64,000 nucleotides of DNA from Synechococcus sp. LA31 (GCF_018502385.1 NZ_CP075523.1:2232001-2296000), one strand, 5' to 3'. Numbered from the stretch's first letter, positions 31,626-41,826 are shown. Notes: generated by a model from the sequence alone, not told the origin. Made by a program: numbers and translations.

Positions 31626-33058
31626 GCGGCTTCCTCCACGATCCAGGTGTCCTTGCAACCGCCGCCCTGCGACGAATTCACCACCAGTGAACCTCGCTTG
31701 AGGGCGACTCGGGTGAGGCCGCCGGGTGTCACCCAGGCGTCTTTGCCCCGCAGCACATAAGGCCGCAGATCCACGTGGCATGGATAGAGCTCGCCTTCGC
31801 TGAGAGAGGGCACGGTGGAAAGCTCCAGGGTGGGCTGAGCGATGAAGTTGCGCGGGTTGGCACGGATCTTCTCGGCGAACTCAAGGATCTCGCTTTGGCT
31901 GGCGTGGGGGCCGATCAGCATTCCGTAGCCGCCCGCTTCCGACACGGCCTTCACCACCAGCTCACCCAGATGGGCCAGCACGTAGGCCTGGTCATCAGGC
32001 CGTGCGCACAGGTAGGTGGGCACGTTTTCGATGATCGGCTCCTCGCCGAGGTAGTAACGCACCATTTCGGGCACGTAGGCGTAGATCAACTTGTCGTCGG
32101 CCACGCCGGTGCCGGGCGCATTGGCGATGGCCACGCGGCCTTGGGCATACACCTCCATCAGGCCGCGCACTCCGAGCATTGAATCCGCGCGGAAGACATC
32201 GGGATCGAGGAAGTCGTCGTCGATGCGGCGGTAGATCACATCCACCGGCTCAAGGCCTTGCGTGGTGCGCATCCACACCCGCCCGTCCTGGCAGGCCAGA
32301 TCGCGGCCCTCAACCAGGGAGATGCCCATCTGCTGCGCCAGGTAGCTGTGCTCGAAATAGGCGCTGTTAAAAACTCCTGGGGTGAGCAGCACCACCCGTG
32401 GGGTTTCGGTCCAGGGGGCCAGATCCCGCAGGGTTTGCAGCAGCTGAGAGGGGTAGTTGTCGATCGGCTGCACGGTGCGGCCACTGAACAGGCTGGGGAA
32501 CATGCGCTTCATCACGCGCCGGTTTTCCAGGAAGTAAGCCACGCCTGAGGGGCAGCGCAGGTTGTCTTCCAGCACCCTCCAGGTGCCCATCCCATCGCGG
32601 ATCAGATCGAGGCCGGAGATCTGGCACCATCGCCCCAGGGGTGGGCGGAAGCCACGCAGCTGCGGCCGCCAGCCCTGGGAGCTTTCCACGTCGTCGCGGG
32701 GGATCACCCCATCGCGCAGGATCGCCTGATCGCCATACACATCCGCCAGGAACAGATCGATCGCTTCCAGGCGTTGGATCAGGCCGCGCTGCAGGCGCTC
32801 CCAGTCAGCCGCACCGATCAGCCGCGGCAGTGGATCGAAGGGGAGGATGCGTTCGCCGCCGCGGTTGCCGGACTCGTTGAGGCGAAAGGTGGCCCCCAGC
32901 CGTTTCAGCAACATGCCAGCGGCGGCATGGTTGCGGTTGAGCTGCTCCAGCCCGAGGGCGCCGAGGGAGGAGAGCAGGGGCTGCAGGGCGCTGCGGGGCT
33001 CTTCGCTGGTGCTGAAATATTCGTCGTAGCCCTTGCTGGGCCGGTAGTCGGTGAACAT
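31619..33058 (-). CDS. Circularly permuted ATP-grasp type 2 protein
   Basis: 479 residues, first gene of the four-gene operon. Motifs of the family (DUF404/DUF407): RILPFDPLPRLI, GLDLIRDGMGTWRVLEDNLRCPSGVAYFLENR, YRRIDDDFLDPDVF, NAPGTGVADDKLIYAYVPEMVRYYL, KAVSEAGGYGMLIGP with the nucleotide-binding Gly-rich loop, and VDLRPYVL/GGGCKDTWIV. ATP-grasp proteins of this type are predicted carboxylate-amine ligases that build peptides or modify proteins (Iyer and Aravind's amidoligase work); no substrate is known. An NtcA-type promoter lies 50 bp upstream. Confidence 0.9.
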   Translation of the reverse strand: MFTDYRPSKGYDEYFSTSEEPRSALQPLLSSLGALGLEQLNRNHAAAGMLLKRLGATFRLNESGNRGGERILPFDPLPRLIGAADWERLQRGLIQRLEAIDLFLADVYGDQAILRDGVIPRDDVESSQGWRPQLRGFRPPLGRWCQISGLDLIRDGMGTWRVLEDNLRCPSGVAYFLENRRVMKRMFPSLFSGRTVQPIDNYPSQLLQTLRDLAPWTETPRVVLLTPGVFNSAYFEHSYLAQQMGISLVEGRDLACQDGRVWMRTTQGLEPVDVIYRRIDDDFLDPDVFRADSMLGVRGLMEVYAQGRVAIANAPGTGVADDKLIYAYVPEMVRYYLGEEPIIENVPTYLCARPDDQAYVLAHLGELVVKAVSEAGGYGMLIGPHASQSEILEFAEKIRANPRNFIAQPTLELSTVPSLSEGELYPCHVDLRPYVLRGKDAWVTPGGLTRVALKRGSLVVNSSQGGGCKDTWIVEEAAC

Positions 33059-33079
33059 CGCCGAGCCTGCGGTGGCGTG

Positions 33080-33121
33080 ATCATGCAGATCTGTGGGCTC
33101 CCCTCAAGTGGCTGTTGCTAC
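33080..33121 (-). promoter_or_regulatory. Predicted NtcA-dependent promoter of the ATP-grasp operon
   Basis: Minus strand: GTAGCAACAGCCAC (33121 to 33108), five of six conserved bases of GTA-N8-TAC, then exactly 22 bases, then CATGAT (33085 to 33080), four of six to TATAAT. The box differs by one base from that proposed for nirA. The ATG follows about 20 bases after the -10. Confidence 0.5.
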
Positions 33122-33170
33122 GGAAGCTGTGGGTTGCTCAGCCCCGGGTGCCTTCCCTAGCGTTTGGGCC

Positions 33171-33553
33171 ATGACCAGCCCCTTCCCACCGCTGGATCAA
33201 CCCCTCTGGGATCAGGCGGGCCAGGCGCTGAATCGCCGCCGCGAGGTGCGGCTGGCGGTGGGCAGCGTGCTGCCGGTTCAACTGCGGCCCATGCCGCCCG
33301 GCCAGCCCCCCGGGGCCTGGTTCAGTGCCGACATTCTCGACATCAGCCACGGCGGTTTGGCGCTGCTGCTCCCCGCCAGCGCTGCCATGCCACCGCTGGT
33401 GCCGTTGCTGCTCGATCTGAGCAACCACCCCGGCTTTGGCCGGGTGCGGCTGCCAGCCACCCTGCGTTGGCGAGCTCCTGCTGATGGTCTCGGTGCGTTG
33501 CAGGTGATCGGGGTGCAGTTTGATCAGCCCCTGCCACTGGTGCCGCCGCTGGT

Positions 33554-33569
<16 letters not shown>
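33171..33569 (+). CDS. PilZ-domain protein
   Basis: 132 residues. Both c-di-GMP-binding elements are visible: the Arg-rich [10 protein letters not shown] (RxxxR type) and DISHGG (D/N-x-S-x-x-G) about 30 residues later, followed by beta strands ending in [10 protein letters not shown]. It probably binds cyclic di-GMP and acts on a partner. It is a single-domain protein with no signal peptide, divergent from the ATP-grasp operon and overlapping the convergent ureC end by 16 bases. A link to urea use is unclear. Confidence 0.8.
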
Positions 33570-35266
<1,697 letters not shown>

Positions 35267-35272
35267 GGGAGG

Positions 35273-35590
35273 TCAGTCGAGGGGGCCGTTCACCAGGCCG
35301 TTGAATCCGAAAATGCGCCGTTCACCGGCGAAGGGCACCAGCTGCACCTCGCGGCTGTCGCCGGGTTCGAAGCGCACGGCCGTGCCAGCTGGGATGTCGA
35401 GCCGTAGGCCGCGGGTGGCCTCGCGATCGAAGCAGAGGGCTGCGTTGGTTTCGAAGAAGTGGAAGTGGGAGCCCACCTGCACGGGGCGGTCACCGGTGTT
35501 GGCCACCAGCACGGTGGTCACCGGCCGGCCGGCATTGAGCTCGAGGTCGCCGGGTTCGGGAAGCAATTCGCCGGGAATCAGCGGGGCCAT
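35273..35590 (-). CDS. ureB: Urease subunit beta
   Basis: 105-residue structural subunit. Conserved [43 protein letters not shown], and [26 protein letters not shown] near the C-terminus. It packs with UreA and UreC in the urease complex. Gap to ureA is 14 bp and to ureC 6 bp, a compact operon. Confidence 0.97.
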   Translation of the reverse strand: MAPLIPGELLPEPGDLELNAGRPVTTVLVANTGDRPVQVGSHFHFFETNAALCFDREATRGLRLDIPAGTAVRFEPGDSREVQLVPFAGERRIFGFNGLVNGPLD

Positions 35591-35604
35591 GGGGTGTGTA
35601 CCGA

Positions 35605-35907
35605 TCAGCGGATGGGGTCGTGCAGGGTCACGAGCTTGGTGCCGTCAGGAAACACGGCTTCGATCTGCACGTCATGCACCAACTCGGGGATGCCTTCCAT
35701 CACCTGATCGCGGCTCAGCCAGGTGGTGCCTTCCTGCATCAGTTCGGCCACGCTTTTCCCATCGCGCGCCCCTTCGAGCACTTGAAAGCTCAGCCAGGCC
35801 ACCGCTTCGGGGTAATTGAGCCGCAGGCCGCGATTGAGGCGCCGCTCCGCCAGCAGGGCTGCGGTCACGATCAGGAGCTTGTCTTTCTCCTGAGGGGTCA
35901 GATGCAT
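35605..35907 (-). CDS. ureA: Urease subunit gamma
   Basis: 100-residue small subunit beginning [40 protein letters not shown], the family signature, and containing [31 protein letters not shown]. First structural gene of the leftward urease group. About 105 bp upstream before the small membrane gene include a GTTCA-N3-TGAAC inverted repeat at 35979-35991 of unknown meaning. Confidence 0.97.
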   Translation of the reverse strand: MHLTPQEKDKLLIVTAALLAERRLNRGLRLNYPEAVAWLSFQVLEGARDGKSVAELMQEGTTWLSRDQVMEGIPELVHDVQIEAVFPDGTKLVTLHDPIR

Positions 35908-36012
35908 GGCAGGTGAAAACGAGGGCGCACAGCCAGCAACCCACCGATCAACCTTCGCAGTGCGGTGGGCTGCCTTTGGTTCATGTTGAACAGTTGCCGC
36001 TTTGCGGAACCG

Positions 36013-36186
36013 TCAGCTCTCTGTTGATTTGAGGGTGATCTCTTTGATGACTGGCTGCGTTGTCTTGTTCTTGTTGGGCATGGCCCCGCCTTGCACGATC
36101 AGGTAACCGGCCATGGATAGGGCGAGCCCCAAGGCCGCCATGCCGTTCCAGCGCCTGTCGCTTCGGTTGCGCATCCCTTGCTGCAT
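36013..36186 (-). CDS. Small membrane protein inside the urease cluster
   Basis: About 57 residues (ATG 36186; ATG 36174 also possible): a basic start (QGMRNRSDRRWNG), one hydrophobic helix (MAALGLALSMAGYLIVQGGAM) and a polar Lys/Thr-rich tail (NKNKTTQPVIKEITLKSTES). It lies between ureD (36 bp upstream) and ureA on the same strand. No family is recognised; a signal-anchor peptide or a small transport-associated subunit is conceivable. Confidence 0.4.
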   Translation of the reverse strand: MQQGMRNRSDRRWNGMAALGLALSMAGYLIVQGGAMPNKNKTTQPVIKEITLKSTES

Positions 36187-36222
36187 GGATCCAACCTCAC
36201 CATGCCATGGGGCAATCACGCT

Positions 36223-37158
36223 TCAACCAGGAGTGATCAGGCCTTTTGTAAGAGGGTCTTCTTGGAACGGCCACACCCGGGGCAGTTCCGCTGCCGCCAG
36301 ACCCCGCTGCTGGCGAATCAGCGCCCACAACCGGCAAAACCAGAAGCGCGCCGCCTGGCTGGAGGGGCCTCGGTAGCGGGCCACGAGCCCTTGTCCCAGG
36401 GGCCCGCAGGCCATCGAGCCCACCAGATCGCTGCGGGCAGCGCGGGCTTGATCGAGCAGGAGCTGCAGCGTTTCGGTGGCCAGGTGCTGCGGTGCTGCCC
36501 ACACCAGTGAGCCAAACACCGGCTCGTTCGCCATGCCGTGCTCAGCCGTCAGAGCGTCACCGGCGAGCTCCAGACGATCCACCAGCTCCCAGCGGGCAGG
36601 GCTGGTGGCTGTGGCCAGCCGTTGGATTTCGATGCTCGAACGCCAGCAGCCGTTCTGCAGTTGTTCTTCTGCTGCGGTGCGTCCGAGTCGCACCACCTCC
36701 ATGGCCAAAAAGCTGGCGCCGGCGGCCAGCTCCACCCGCATCTCCTGCTGATACAGGGCATCGGCGTAGAGCACCAGCTCCTGGGGCAGCCATTCCAGAT
36801 CACTGCCGGCGGCTAAGTGGAAGCGCAGCTGCTGCTGTGCCCAACAGCCCTGGGGGTGGCGGCGCGAGCGGCGCACTGTTCCATACACCTTCTGGGCGGC
36901 CACGCTGGTGATCAAGGCGCGGCTGGCTGGCTCCAGCTCTGCCGTGAGCTGCAGCTGATCGCCCCCCACAAGCCCGCCTGCGGTGTGGAGTAGCGGCAGT
37001 TCGCAGTGGCCGCTGGCCTGGGCGAAGCTGCGCATCAGTTTCAGTGGCGCGCTCGCTCCCCCTTGATGGTGGGTGATCCCATCGCGCTGCTGAAAGCGCA
37101 ACGTTGCCGCGCCGTGCCAGCCCTCGGCTGCGTTGGGGTTGGCAGGGGTGGCACTCAT
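36223..37158 (-). CDS. ureD: Urease accessory protein UreD
   Basis: Scaffold that, with UreF and UreG, delivers nickel to apo-urease. 311 residues from ATG 37158; an earlier ATG at 37191 adds 11 residues. Conserved: GASAPLKLMRSFAQ, LPLLHTAGGLVGGDQLQL, RALITSVAAQKVYG, LEWLPQELVLYADALYQQEMRVEL and the C-terminal YRGPSSQAARFWFCRLWALIRQ. Divergent from ureE across about 100 bp holding a candidate NtcA box and a strong hairpin. Confidence 0.95.
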   Translation of the reverse strand: MSATPANPNAAEGWHGAATLRFQQRDGITHHQGGASAPLKLMRSFAQASGHCELPLLHTAGGLVGGDQLQLTAELEPASRALITSVAAQKVYGTVRRSRRHPQGCWAQQQLRFHLAAGSDLEWLPQELVLYADALYQQEMRVELAAGASFLAMEVVRLGRTAAEEQLQNGCWRSSIEIQRLATATSPARWELVDRLELAGDALTAEHGMANEPVFGSLVWAAPQHLATETLQLLLDQARAARSDLVGSMACGPLGQGLVARYRGPSSQAARFWFCRLWALIRQQRGLAAAELPRVWPFQEDPLTKGLITPG

Positions 37159-37193
37159 CGCCGCATGTTCCTGGCCAGCGCCACCGTGCATGG

Positions 37194-37207
37194 GTAGCGA
37201 TGATCAC
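37194..37207. promoter_or_regulatory. Candidate NtcA box between ureD and ureE
   Basis: GTAGCGATGATCAC matches GTA-N8-TAC at five of six bases and lies 36 bp upstream of ureD and 50 bp upstream of ureE. No good -10 is visible 22 bases away in either direction, so this is positional evidence only. Confidence 0.35.
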
Positions 37208-37216
37208 AGAGTGCCA

Positions 37217-37242
37217 CCCGAGCACCCTTCAGGGTGCTCGGG
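37217..37242 (+). repeat. Perfect 11-bp hairpin in the ureE leader
   Basis: CCCGAGCACCC (37217-37227), loop TTCA, GGGTGCTCGGG (37232-37242), with no mismatch. It ends only 3 bases before the AGGAG ribosome-binding site (37247-37251) of ureE. Without a T-run it is not a classical terminator; an RNA structure that gates ureE translation or a protein-binding operator is possible. Confidence 0.75.
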
Positions 37243-37256
37243 CCCCAGGAGCCGAG

Positions 37257-37751
37257 ATGCCCCAGCAAGCCGTGATTCAGCTGGTGAAGCGTCTGCCCGA
37301 GCAGGCGCCGCTGCCCGCCGATGGCGGCCTACTGCAGATGCCCCTGGCGGCAGACGCGCGCACCAGCCTGCGCGGCCACCGGCGTTCCGCTTGTGGGCGA
37401 GATTTGTTGTTGCAGCTCCCCCGCGGCGCTGCTCTTCAACCCGGCGAGCGCTTGCTCAGCCAGGACGGTGCCCTGCAGGTTCTGGTGGAAGCGGCTCCTG
37501 AACCGGTGATGCAGGTGCGCAGCGGCGATCCACTGGCGTTGCTTCAGGCGGTGTATCACCTTGGCAATCGGCATGTGGCGATGGAGCTGCATGCCGATCG
37601 CTTGCTGCTGCTGCAAGACCCGGTGTTGGCCGAGCTGTTGCACCAGCGGGGGCTCGCGGTGGAGTTGCTCGAGTTGCCGTTCCAGCCGGAAGCCGGGGCG
37701 TATGAGGGGCTGGGCCATCACCACCACCAGCACGGCCACAGCCACCCGTGA
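37257..37751 (+). CDS. ureE: Urease accessory protein UreE (nickel carrier)
   Basis: 164-residue nickel metallochaperone. The C-terminal His-rich tail (GHHHHQHGHSHP) binds nickel; the central YHLGNRHVAMEL contains the conserved dimer-interface His. ATG 37257 has AGGAG 5 bases upstream; an upstream in-frame ATG at 37200 would place the hairpin inside the coding region and is less likely. The stop overlaps the ureF GTG. Confidence 0.95.
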   Translation: MPQQAVIQLVKRLPEQAPLPADGGLLQMPLAADARTSLRGHRRSACGRDLLLQLPRGAALQPGERLLSQDGALQVLVEAAPEPVMQVRSGDPLALLQAVYHLGNRHVAMELHADRLLLLQDPVLAELLHQRGLAVELLELPFQPEAGAYEGLGHHHHQHGHSHP

Positions 37752-38413
37752 GCCAAGCCGATGCTGCCCGCCTGAAGCTGTTCCAGCTGGTGAGCCCGGC
37801 CCTGCCGGTGGGCGCGTTCAGCTATTCCGAGGGGCTAGAGGTGCTCGTGCAACAGGGCCTGCTTGCTGGCCCGCAGGATCTCGAGCCTTGGCTCTGCGCC
37901 GAGCTGCAGCGTGGGGCGGTGGCGATGGAGGCTGCAGCCTTGGGCACGCTGTTCAGTGCGCTTCGCGGCGGTGATCGGGCCGCGGTCCTGGAGCTCGATG
38001 GCTGGCTGCTGGCCCAGCGAGAAGCGGTGGAGGTGAGGGCGCAGCAACGCCAGATGGGGCAGTCGCTGCTGTTGCTCTTGGCCGATCTGGGCTGGCCGCT
38101 TCCCGGCGGCGCGCCCCTGGCCTGGCCTGCGGCCTTCGCCTGGGCCGCGCTTTGTCTGGAGCTCGGCTCCCCCGACCTCGAGGAGGCCTATCTCTACAGC
38201 TGGGTGGCCAATCAGATCAGTGCGGCGGTGCGGCTGGTGCCGTTGGGACCCACCCAGGGGCAGCGCCTTCAGCTCGCCTTAGCCCCCCTAATCGCTGAGC
38301 AGGCTGCTGAGCTGTCGTCCTCTGATCCAAGACAGCTCTGGAATGGAGGCATCGGAGCGGGCCTGGCACAGCTGCAGCACGCCGAGCTCTACTCCCGGTT
38401 GTTTCGCAGCTAA
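37748..38413 (+). CDS. ureF: Urease accessory protein UreF
   Basis: Part of the UreD-UreF-UreG activation complex; controls UreG GTPase activity. 221 residues, all-helical. Family landmarks: LKLFQLVSPALPVGAFSYSEGLE at the N-terminus and YSWVANQISAAVRLVPLGPTQGQRLQLAL in the second half. GTG 37748 overlaps the ureE stop (GTGA). Confidence 0.95.
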   Translation: MSQADAARLKLFQLVSPALPVGAFSYSEGLEVLVQQGLLAGPQDLEPWLCAELQRGAVAMEAAALGTLFSALRGGDRAAVLELDGWLLAQREAVEVRAQQRQMGQSLLLLLADLGWPLPGGAPLAWPAAFAWAALCLELGSPDLEEAYLYSWVANQISAAVRLVPLGPTQGQRLQLALAPLIAEQAAELSSSDPRQLWNGGIGAGLAQLQHAELYSRLFRS

Positions 38414-38459
38414 CGGTGCCGCAGGATCAAAGCCAGTGTGCTGATCAGGAGCTGCAGGG

Positions 38460-39065
38460 ATGACGGCCAGTCGTCTGCGGGTTGGAGTGGCAGGGCCGGT
38501 GGGATCCGGCAAAACAGCTCTGGTGGAGGCCCTGTGCCGGCGGCTGCGCGATCGCCTGCAGCTGGCGGTGGTCACCAACGACATCTATACCCAGGAAGAC
38601 GCTCAGTTTCTGACCCGCGCCGGGGCCCTTGAGCCAGGCCGTATCCGCGGGGTGGAAACCGGGGGATGCCCCCATACCGCCATCCGTGAAGACTGCTCGA
38701 TCAATCGCGCGGCGGTGGCTGAGCTGGAGGCGGCCTATCCGGGCCTGGATCTGGTGCTGGTGGAGAGCGGCGGCGACAACCTGGCCGCCAGCTTCAGCCC
38801 GGAGCTCGTGGATCTGTGCATTTATGTGATTGATGTGGCGGCGGGCGACAAGATCCCCCGCAAGGGAGGGCCCGGCATTACGCGCTCCGATCTGCTGGTG
38901 ATCAACAAGATCGATCTGGCCCCGATGGTGGGTGCCAGCCTGGAGGTGATGGAGCGTGACAGCGAGCGGATGCGGCCGGGGCGGCCTTGGTGCTTCACCA
39001 ACCTCCAATCCGGTGAAGGGCTGGAGCGGGTGGAAGCGTTTTTGTTGCAGCAATTGCCGCATTGA
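38460..39065 (+). CDS. ureG: Urease accessory GTPase UreG
   Basis: GTPase that drives nickel insertion into urease. 201 residues. P-loop [15 protein letters not shown], the nickel-binding/switch segment [19 protein letters not shown] with its Cys-Pro-His, [15 protein letters not shown], and [16 protein letters not shown] guanine-specificity motif. Last gene of ureEFG, followed by the urt genes after about 180 bp with an NtcA-type promoter. Confidence 0.97.
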   Translation: MTASRLRVGVAGPVGSGKTALVEALCRRLRDRLQLAVVTNDIYTQEDAQFLTRAGALEPGRIRGVETGGCPHTAIREDCSINRAAVAELEAAYPGLDLVLVESGGDNLAASFSPELVDLCIYVIDVAAGDKIPRKGGPGITRSDLLVINKIDLAPMVGASLEVMERDSERMRPGRPWCFTNLQSGEGLERVEAFLLQQLPH

Positions 39066-39076
39066 TGGCTGCTTCC

Positions 39077-39116
39077 GTAGCAGCCGACACAGCGGAAACG
39101 ATCGCTTTGTATAGCT
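39077..39116 (+). promoter_or_regulatory. Predicted NtcA-dependent promoter of urtA
   Basis: GTAGCAGCCGACAC (39077-39090), five of six conserved bases of GTA-N8-TAC, then 19 bases to TATAGC (39110-39115), four of six to TATAAT. An overlapping TAGCTA at 21 bases is an alternative -10. The transcript would have a leader of about 125 bases. Urea transporter genes are known NtcA targets in cyanobacteria. Confidence 0.5.
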
Positions 39117-39247
39117 AAGAGCCCTTGCGGGGCAGCGAGTCTCGCGGGTTGGAGAAACTGTTCGAATGGATACCAAGGTGCTGCTGCTCGCGCCGATACG
39201 TTCCGCAGACCGCTGATCGGCGGCAGCCCTTTTGTGACTTTCCTTTC

Positions 39248-40540
39248 ATGATGTCCCCTTCGATGCGGAAGACTTCGCTGCGTCTGCTGGGTGGTGCCAC
39301 GGCCCTCGCCACCTCCATCACCCTGGTGGCCTGTGGTGGCGGTGAACAGGCCGGTGGTGATTTCGACGGCGAAGTGAAGGTGGGCATCCTTCACAGCCGC
39401 TCCGGCACCATGGCCATCTCCGAAAACACGGTGGCCGAAGCCGAGTTGATGGCCATCGATGAGATCAATGCCCAGGGTGGCGTGACCATCGACGGCAAGA
39501 AGCTGAAGATCGTGCCCGTTGAGGAAGACGGTGCTTCCGATTGGCCCACCTTCGCGGAGAAGGCCACCAAGCTGATCGATCAGGACAAGGTGGCCGTTGT
39601 GTTCGGCGGCTGGACCTCAGCCAGCCGTAAGGCGATGCTGCCGGTGTTCGAGGCCAAGGATCACTTCCTCTTCTACCCGATTCAGTACGAAGGGCAGGAG
39701 TGCTCCAAGAACATCTTCTATAGCGGTGCTGCCCCCAACCAGCAGGCTGAGCCTGCTGTGGATTGGCTGCTGCAGAACAAGGGCAAGGAATTCTTCCTGG
39801 TGGGCTCGGATTACGTGTATCCACGTACCGCCAACACCATCATGAAGGAGCAGCTCAAGGCCAATGGTGCCAAGGTGGTGGGTGAGGACTACCTGCCTCT
39901 GGGTAACACCGAAGTGGCTCCAATCATCGCCAAGATCAAGCAGGCGATGCCCAAGGGTGGTGTGATCGTGAACACCCTCAACGGCGACAGCAACGTGGCC
40001 TTCTTCAAGCAGATGAAGGCTGCCGGCATCACCCCGGCGAATGGCTACTCGATCATGAGCTTCTCGATCGCTGAGGAGGAGATCGCGGCCATTGGACCTG
40101 AGTATCTCGAGGGCACCTACGCCGCCTGGAACTTCTTCCAGAGCCTCGATACCCCTGCCTCGAAGGAGTTCACCAAGAACTTCAAGGCCAAGTACGGCGA
40201 AAACCGGGTCACCAGTGACCCTGCTGAAGCCGCTTACATGATGGTGTATCTGTGGGCTGCCGCTGCCGAGAAGGCCAACAGCGTTGACGACAACAAGGTG
40301 CGCGAAGCGCTCGTCGGCGTGAGCTTCGATGCTCCCGAGGGCACGGTGACTGTGATGCCCAACCACCACGTTGAGAAGCGGGTGCTGATCGGTGAGGTGC
40401 AGAAGGATGGCATGTTCAAGATCCTTGAGGACAAGGGCTTTGTGAAGCCTGTGGCCTGGAACCAGTACGTGCCTGAAACCAAGGGCTACACCTGCGATTG
40501 GACGCAGGATCGTCCTGACGCCGGCAAGTACAAGATGTGA
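39248..40540 (+). CDS. urtA: Urea ABC transporter, substrate-binding protein
   Basis: Periplasmic lipoprotein that captures urea. 430 residues from ATG 39248. Signal peptide MRKTSLRLLGGATALATSITLVAC ends in a lipobox (LVAC), anchoring Cys then a Gly-rich linker. The mature part is a Leu/Ile/Val-binding-like protein: VKVGILHSRSGTMAISE, VFGGWTSASRKAMLPVFE, FYPIQYEGQECSKNI, LGNTEVAPIIAKIKQAM and VTSDPAEAAYMMVYLW, all UrtA-typical. A strong intrinsic terminator follows its stop. The next start codon (39251) is adjacent, so the first Met is arbitrary. Confidence 0.97.
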   Translation: MMSPSMRKTSLRLLGGATALATSITLVACGGGEQAGGDFDGEVKVGILHSRSGTMAISENTVAEAELMAIDEINAQGGVTIDGKKLKIVPVEEDGASDWPTFAEKATKLIDQDKVAVVFGGWTSASRKAMLPVFEAKDHFLFYPIQYEGQECSKNIFYSGAAPNQQAEPAVDWLLQNKGKEFFLVGSDYVYPRTANTIMKEQLKANGAKVVGEDYLPLGNTEVAPIIAKIKQAMPKGGVIVNTLNGDSNVAFFKQMKAAGITPANGYSIMSFSIAEEEIAAIGPEYLEGTYAAWNFFQSLDTPASKEFTKNFKAKYGENRVTSDPAEAAYMMVYLWAAAAEKANSVDDNKVREALVGVSFDAPEGTVTVMPNHHVEKRVLIGEVQKDGMFKILEDKGFVKPVAWNQYVPETKGYTCDWTQDRPDAGKYKM

Positions 40541-40591
40541 TTGAAAGGGCGTCGCCTGCCGGCTCCGCCTTTCCACATCGATTGAGGGATG

Positions 40592-40617
40592 GGGGGAGAG
40601 CAATCTCCCCCTTTTTT
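40592..40617 (+). terminator. Intrinsic terminator between urtA and urtB
   Basis: GGGGGAGA (40592-40599), loop GCAA, TCTCCCCC (40604-40611), then TTTTTT. An 8-bp stem with a proper T-run 51 bp after the urtA stop and 49 bp before urtB. It would leave more urtA than urtBCDE transcript, as often needed for binding proteins. Confidence 0.85.
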
Positions 40618-40665
40618 CTTCCTCCGCTCCCAATTTTTTCTTTTGCCTGATCCCTGCAGGTTGCG

Positions 40666-41823
40666 ATGGATCTTCTTTACGACACGCTCTTCAACGGCCT
40701 AGCCATCGGCTCGGTTCTGGTGCTGGCAGCACTGGGCCTGGCGGTGGTGTTTGGCTTGATGGGTGTCATCAACATGGCCCATGGCGAGTTGATGATGCTG
40801 GGTGCCTACACCACGTTTGTGGTGCAGAACATCTTCAAAGCGGTGCTGCCGGATGCACTGTTTCCCATCTACATCCTGGTGGCCCTGCCCTGCGCCTTTT
40901 TGGTGAGTGGCCTGGCGGGTTTACTGCTGGAAAAAACAGTGATTCGCCGTCTGTATGGCCGGCCCCTGGAAACGCTGCTCGCCACCTGGGGCGTGAGCCT
41001 GATCCTGCAGCAATTCGTGCGTTCGGTGTCCAGCGCCTTCGCCATCGGCCTGGTGGTGGCGGTGGTGGCCGGCCTGCTGATCCCCCGCTTCACGCCGAAA
41101 CGCTGGTGGCAGCAACGCTGGACTCCATTGCTTGGCACAGGCAGCTGGGTGCTCACCGCCGCGGTTGGCATCGCCCTGGCTTCTCTGTTGGGCGGACAAC
41201 GCGTGTTGGATCAGCCCTGGTTCAGCGCCCGCAATATCGATGTCACCGCTCCAGTGTGGCTGCGTGGCTCGATCGATGTGGGAGCGGTGAATATGCCTGC
41301 TGCCCGTTTGTTCATCATCGCCCTCACCGTGGTGGCGCTGCTGTTGGTGAATTGGTTCTTGCAGAAAAGTGTCTGGGGTATGCGCATACGCGCTGTGACC
41401 CAGAACCGCACGATGAGCGATTGCCTGGGAATCCCCACCGAGAAAGTTGATGCGCTCACGTTCCTGATCGGTTCAGGCTTGGCGGGTGTGGCGGGCGTTG
41501 CCGTCACCCTGTTGGGCTCGGTGGGCCCCAACCTCGGCGGCAACTACATCGTGGATTGCTTCATGGTGGTGGTACTCGGTGGTGTGGGCAAGCTGGCCGG
41601 CACCGTTCTCGCCGCCTTGGGTATTGGCGTGCTCAGTTATGTGGTGGGTTCTGGCTCACTGCTGCTCGTGTGGCCGGCGATGCCAGAAGGCCTTAATGCG
41701 GTGATCACCTTTTTCGCCACCACTTCGATGGCGAAGGTGTTGGTGTTCGCCTTGATCGTGGTGTTTCTGCAGATCAGGCCGGCTGGCCTATTCCCGCAGA
41801 AAGGTCGGATGGTGGAGGCTTAA
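40666..41823 (+). CDS. urtB: Urea ABC transporter, permease UrtB
   Basis: 385-residue branched-chain-amino-acid-type inner membrane permease (LivH family). Conserved FNGLAIGSVLVLAALGLAVVFGLMGVINMAHGELMMLGAYT at the N-terminus, VWGMRIRAVTQNRTMSDCLGIPTEKVDALTFLIGSGLAGVAGVAVTLLGSVGPNLG later. About 8-10 membrane segments with the long loop around residues 120-200 usual for UrtB. Only 3 bp from urtC. Confidence 0.96.
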   Translation: MDLLYDTLFNGLAIGSVLVLAALGLAVVFGLMGVINMAHGELMMLGAYTTFVVQNIFKAVLPDALFPIYILVALPCAFLVSGLAGLLLEKTVIRRLYGRPLETLLATWGVSLILQQFVRSVSSAFAIGLVVAVVAGLLIPRFTPKRWWQQRWTPLLGTGSWVLTAAVGIALASLLGGQRVLDQPWFSARNIDVTAPVWLRGSIDVGAVNMPAARLFIIALTVVALLLVNWFLQKSVWGMRIRAVTQNRTMSDCLGIPTEKVDALTFLIGSGLAGVAGVAVTLLGSVGPNLGGNYIVDCFMVVVLGGVGKLAGTVLAALGIGVLSYVVGSGSLLLVWPAMPEGLNAVITFFATTSMAKVLVFALIVVFLQIRPAGLFPQKGRMVEA

Positions 41824-41826
41824 TCA

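Noticed and set aside
35979-35991. GTTCA-N3-TGAAC inverted repeat upstream of ureA
   Set aside because: Short palindrome, not matching NtcA, LexA or another known cyanobacterial operator; kept only as a note in the ureA entry.
39617-40633. 338-codon minus-strand frame opposite urtA
   Set aside because: Leu/His-rich shadow frame crossing the terminator of urtA; no family resemblance.
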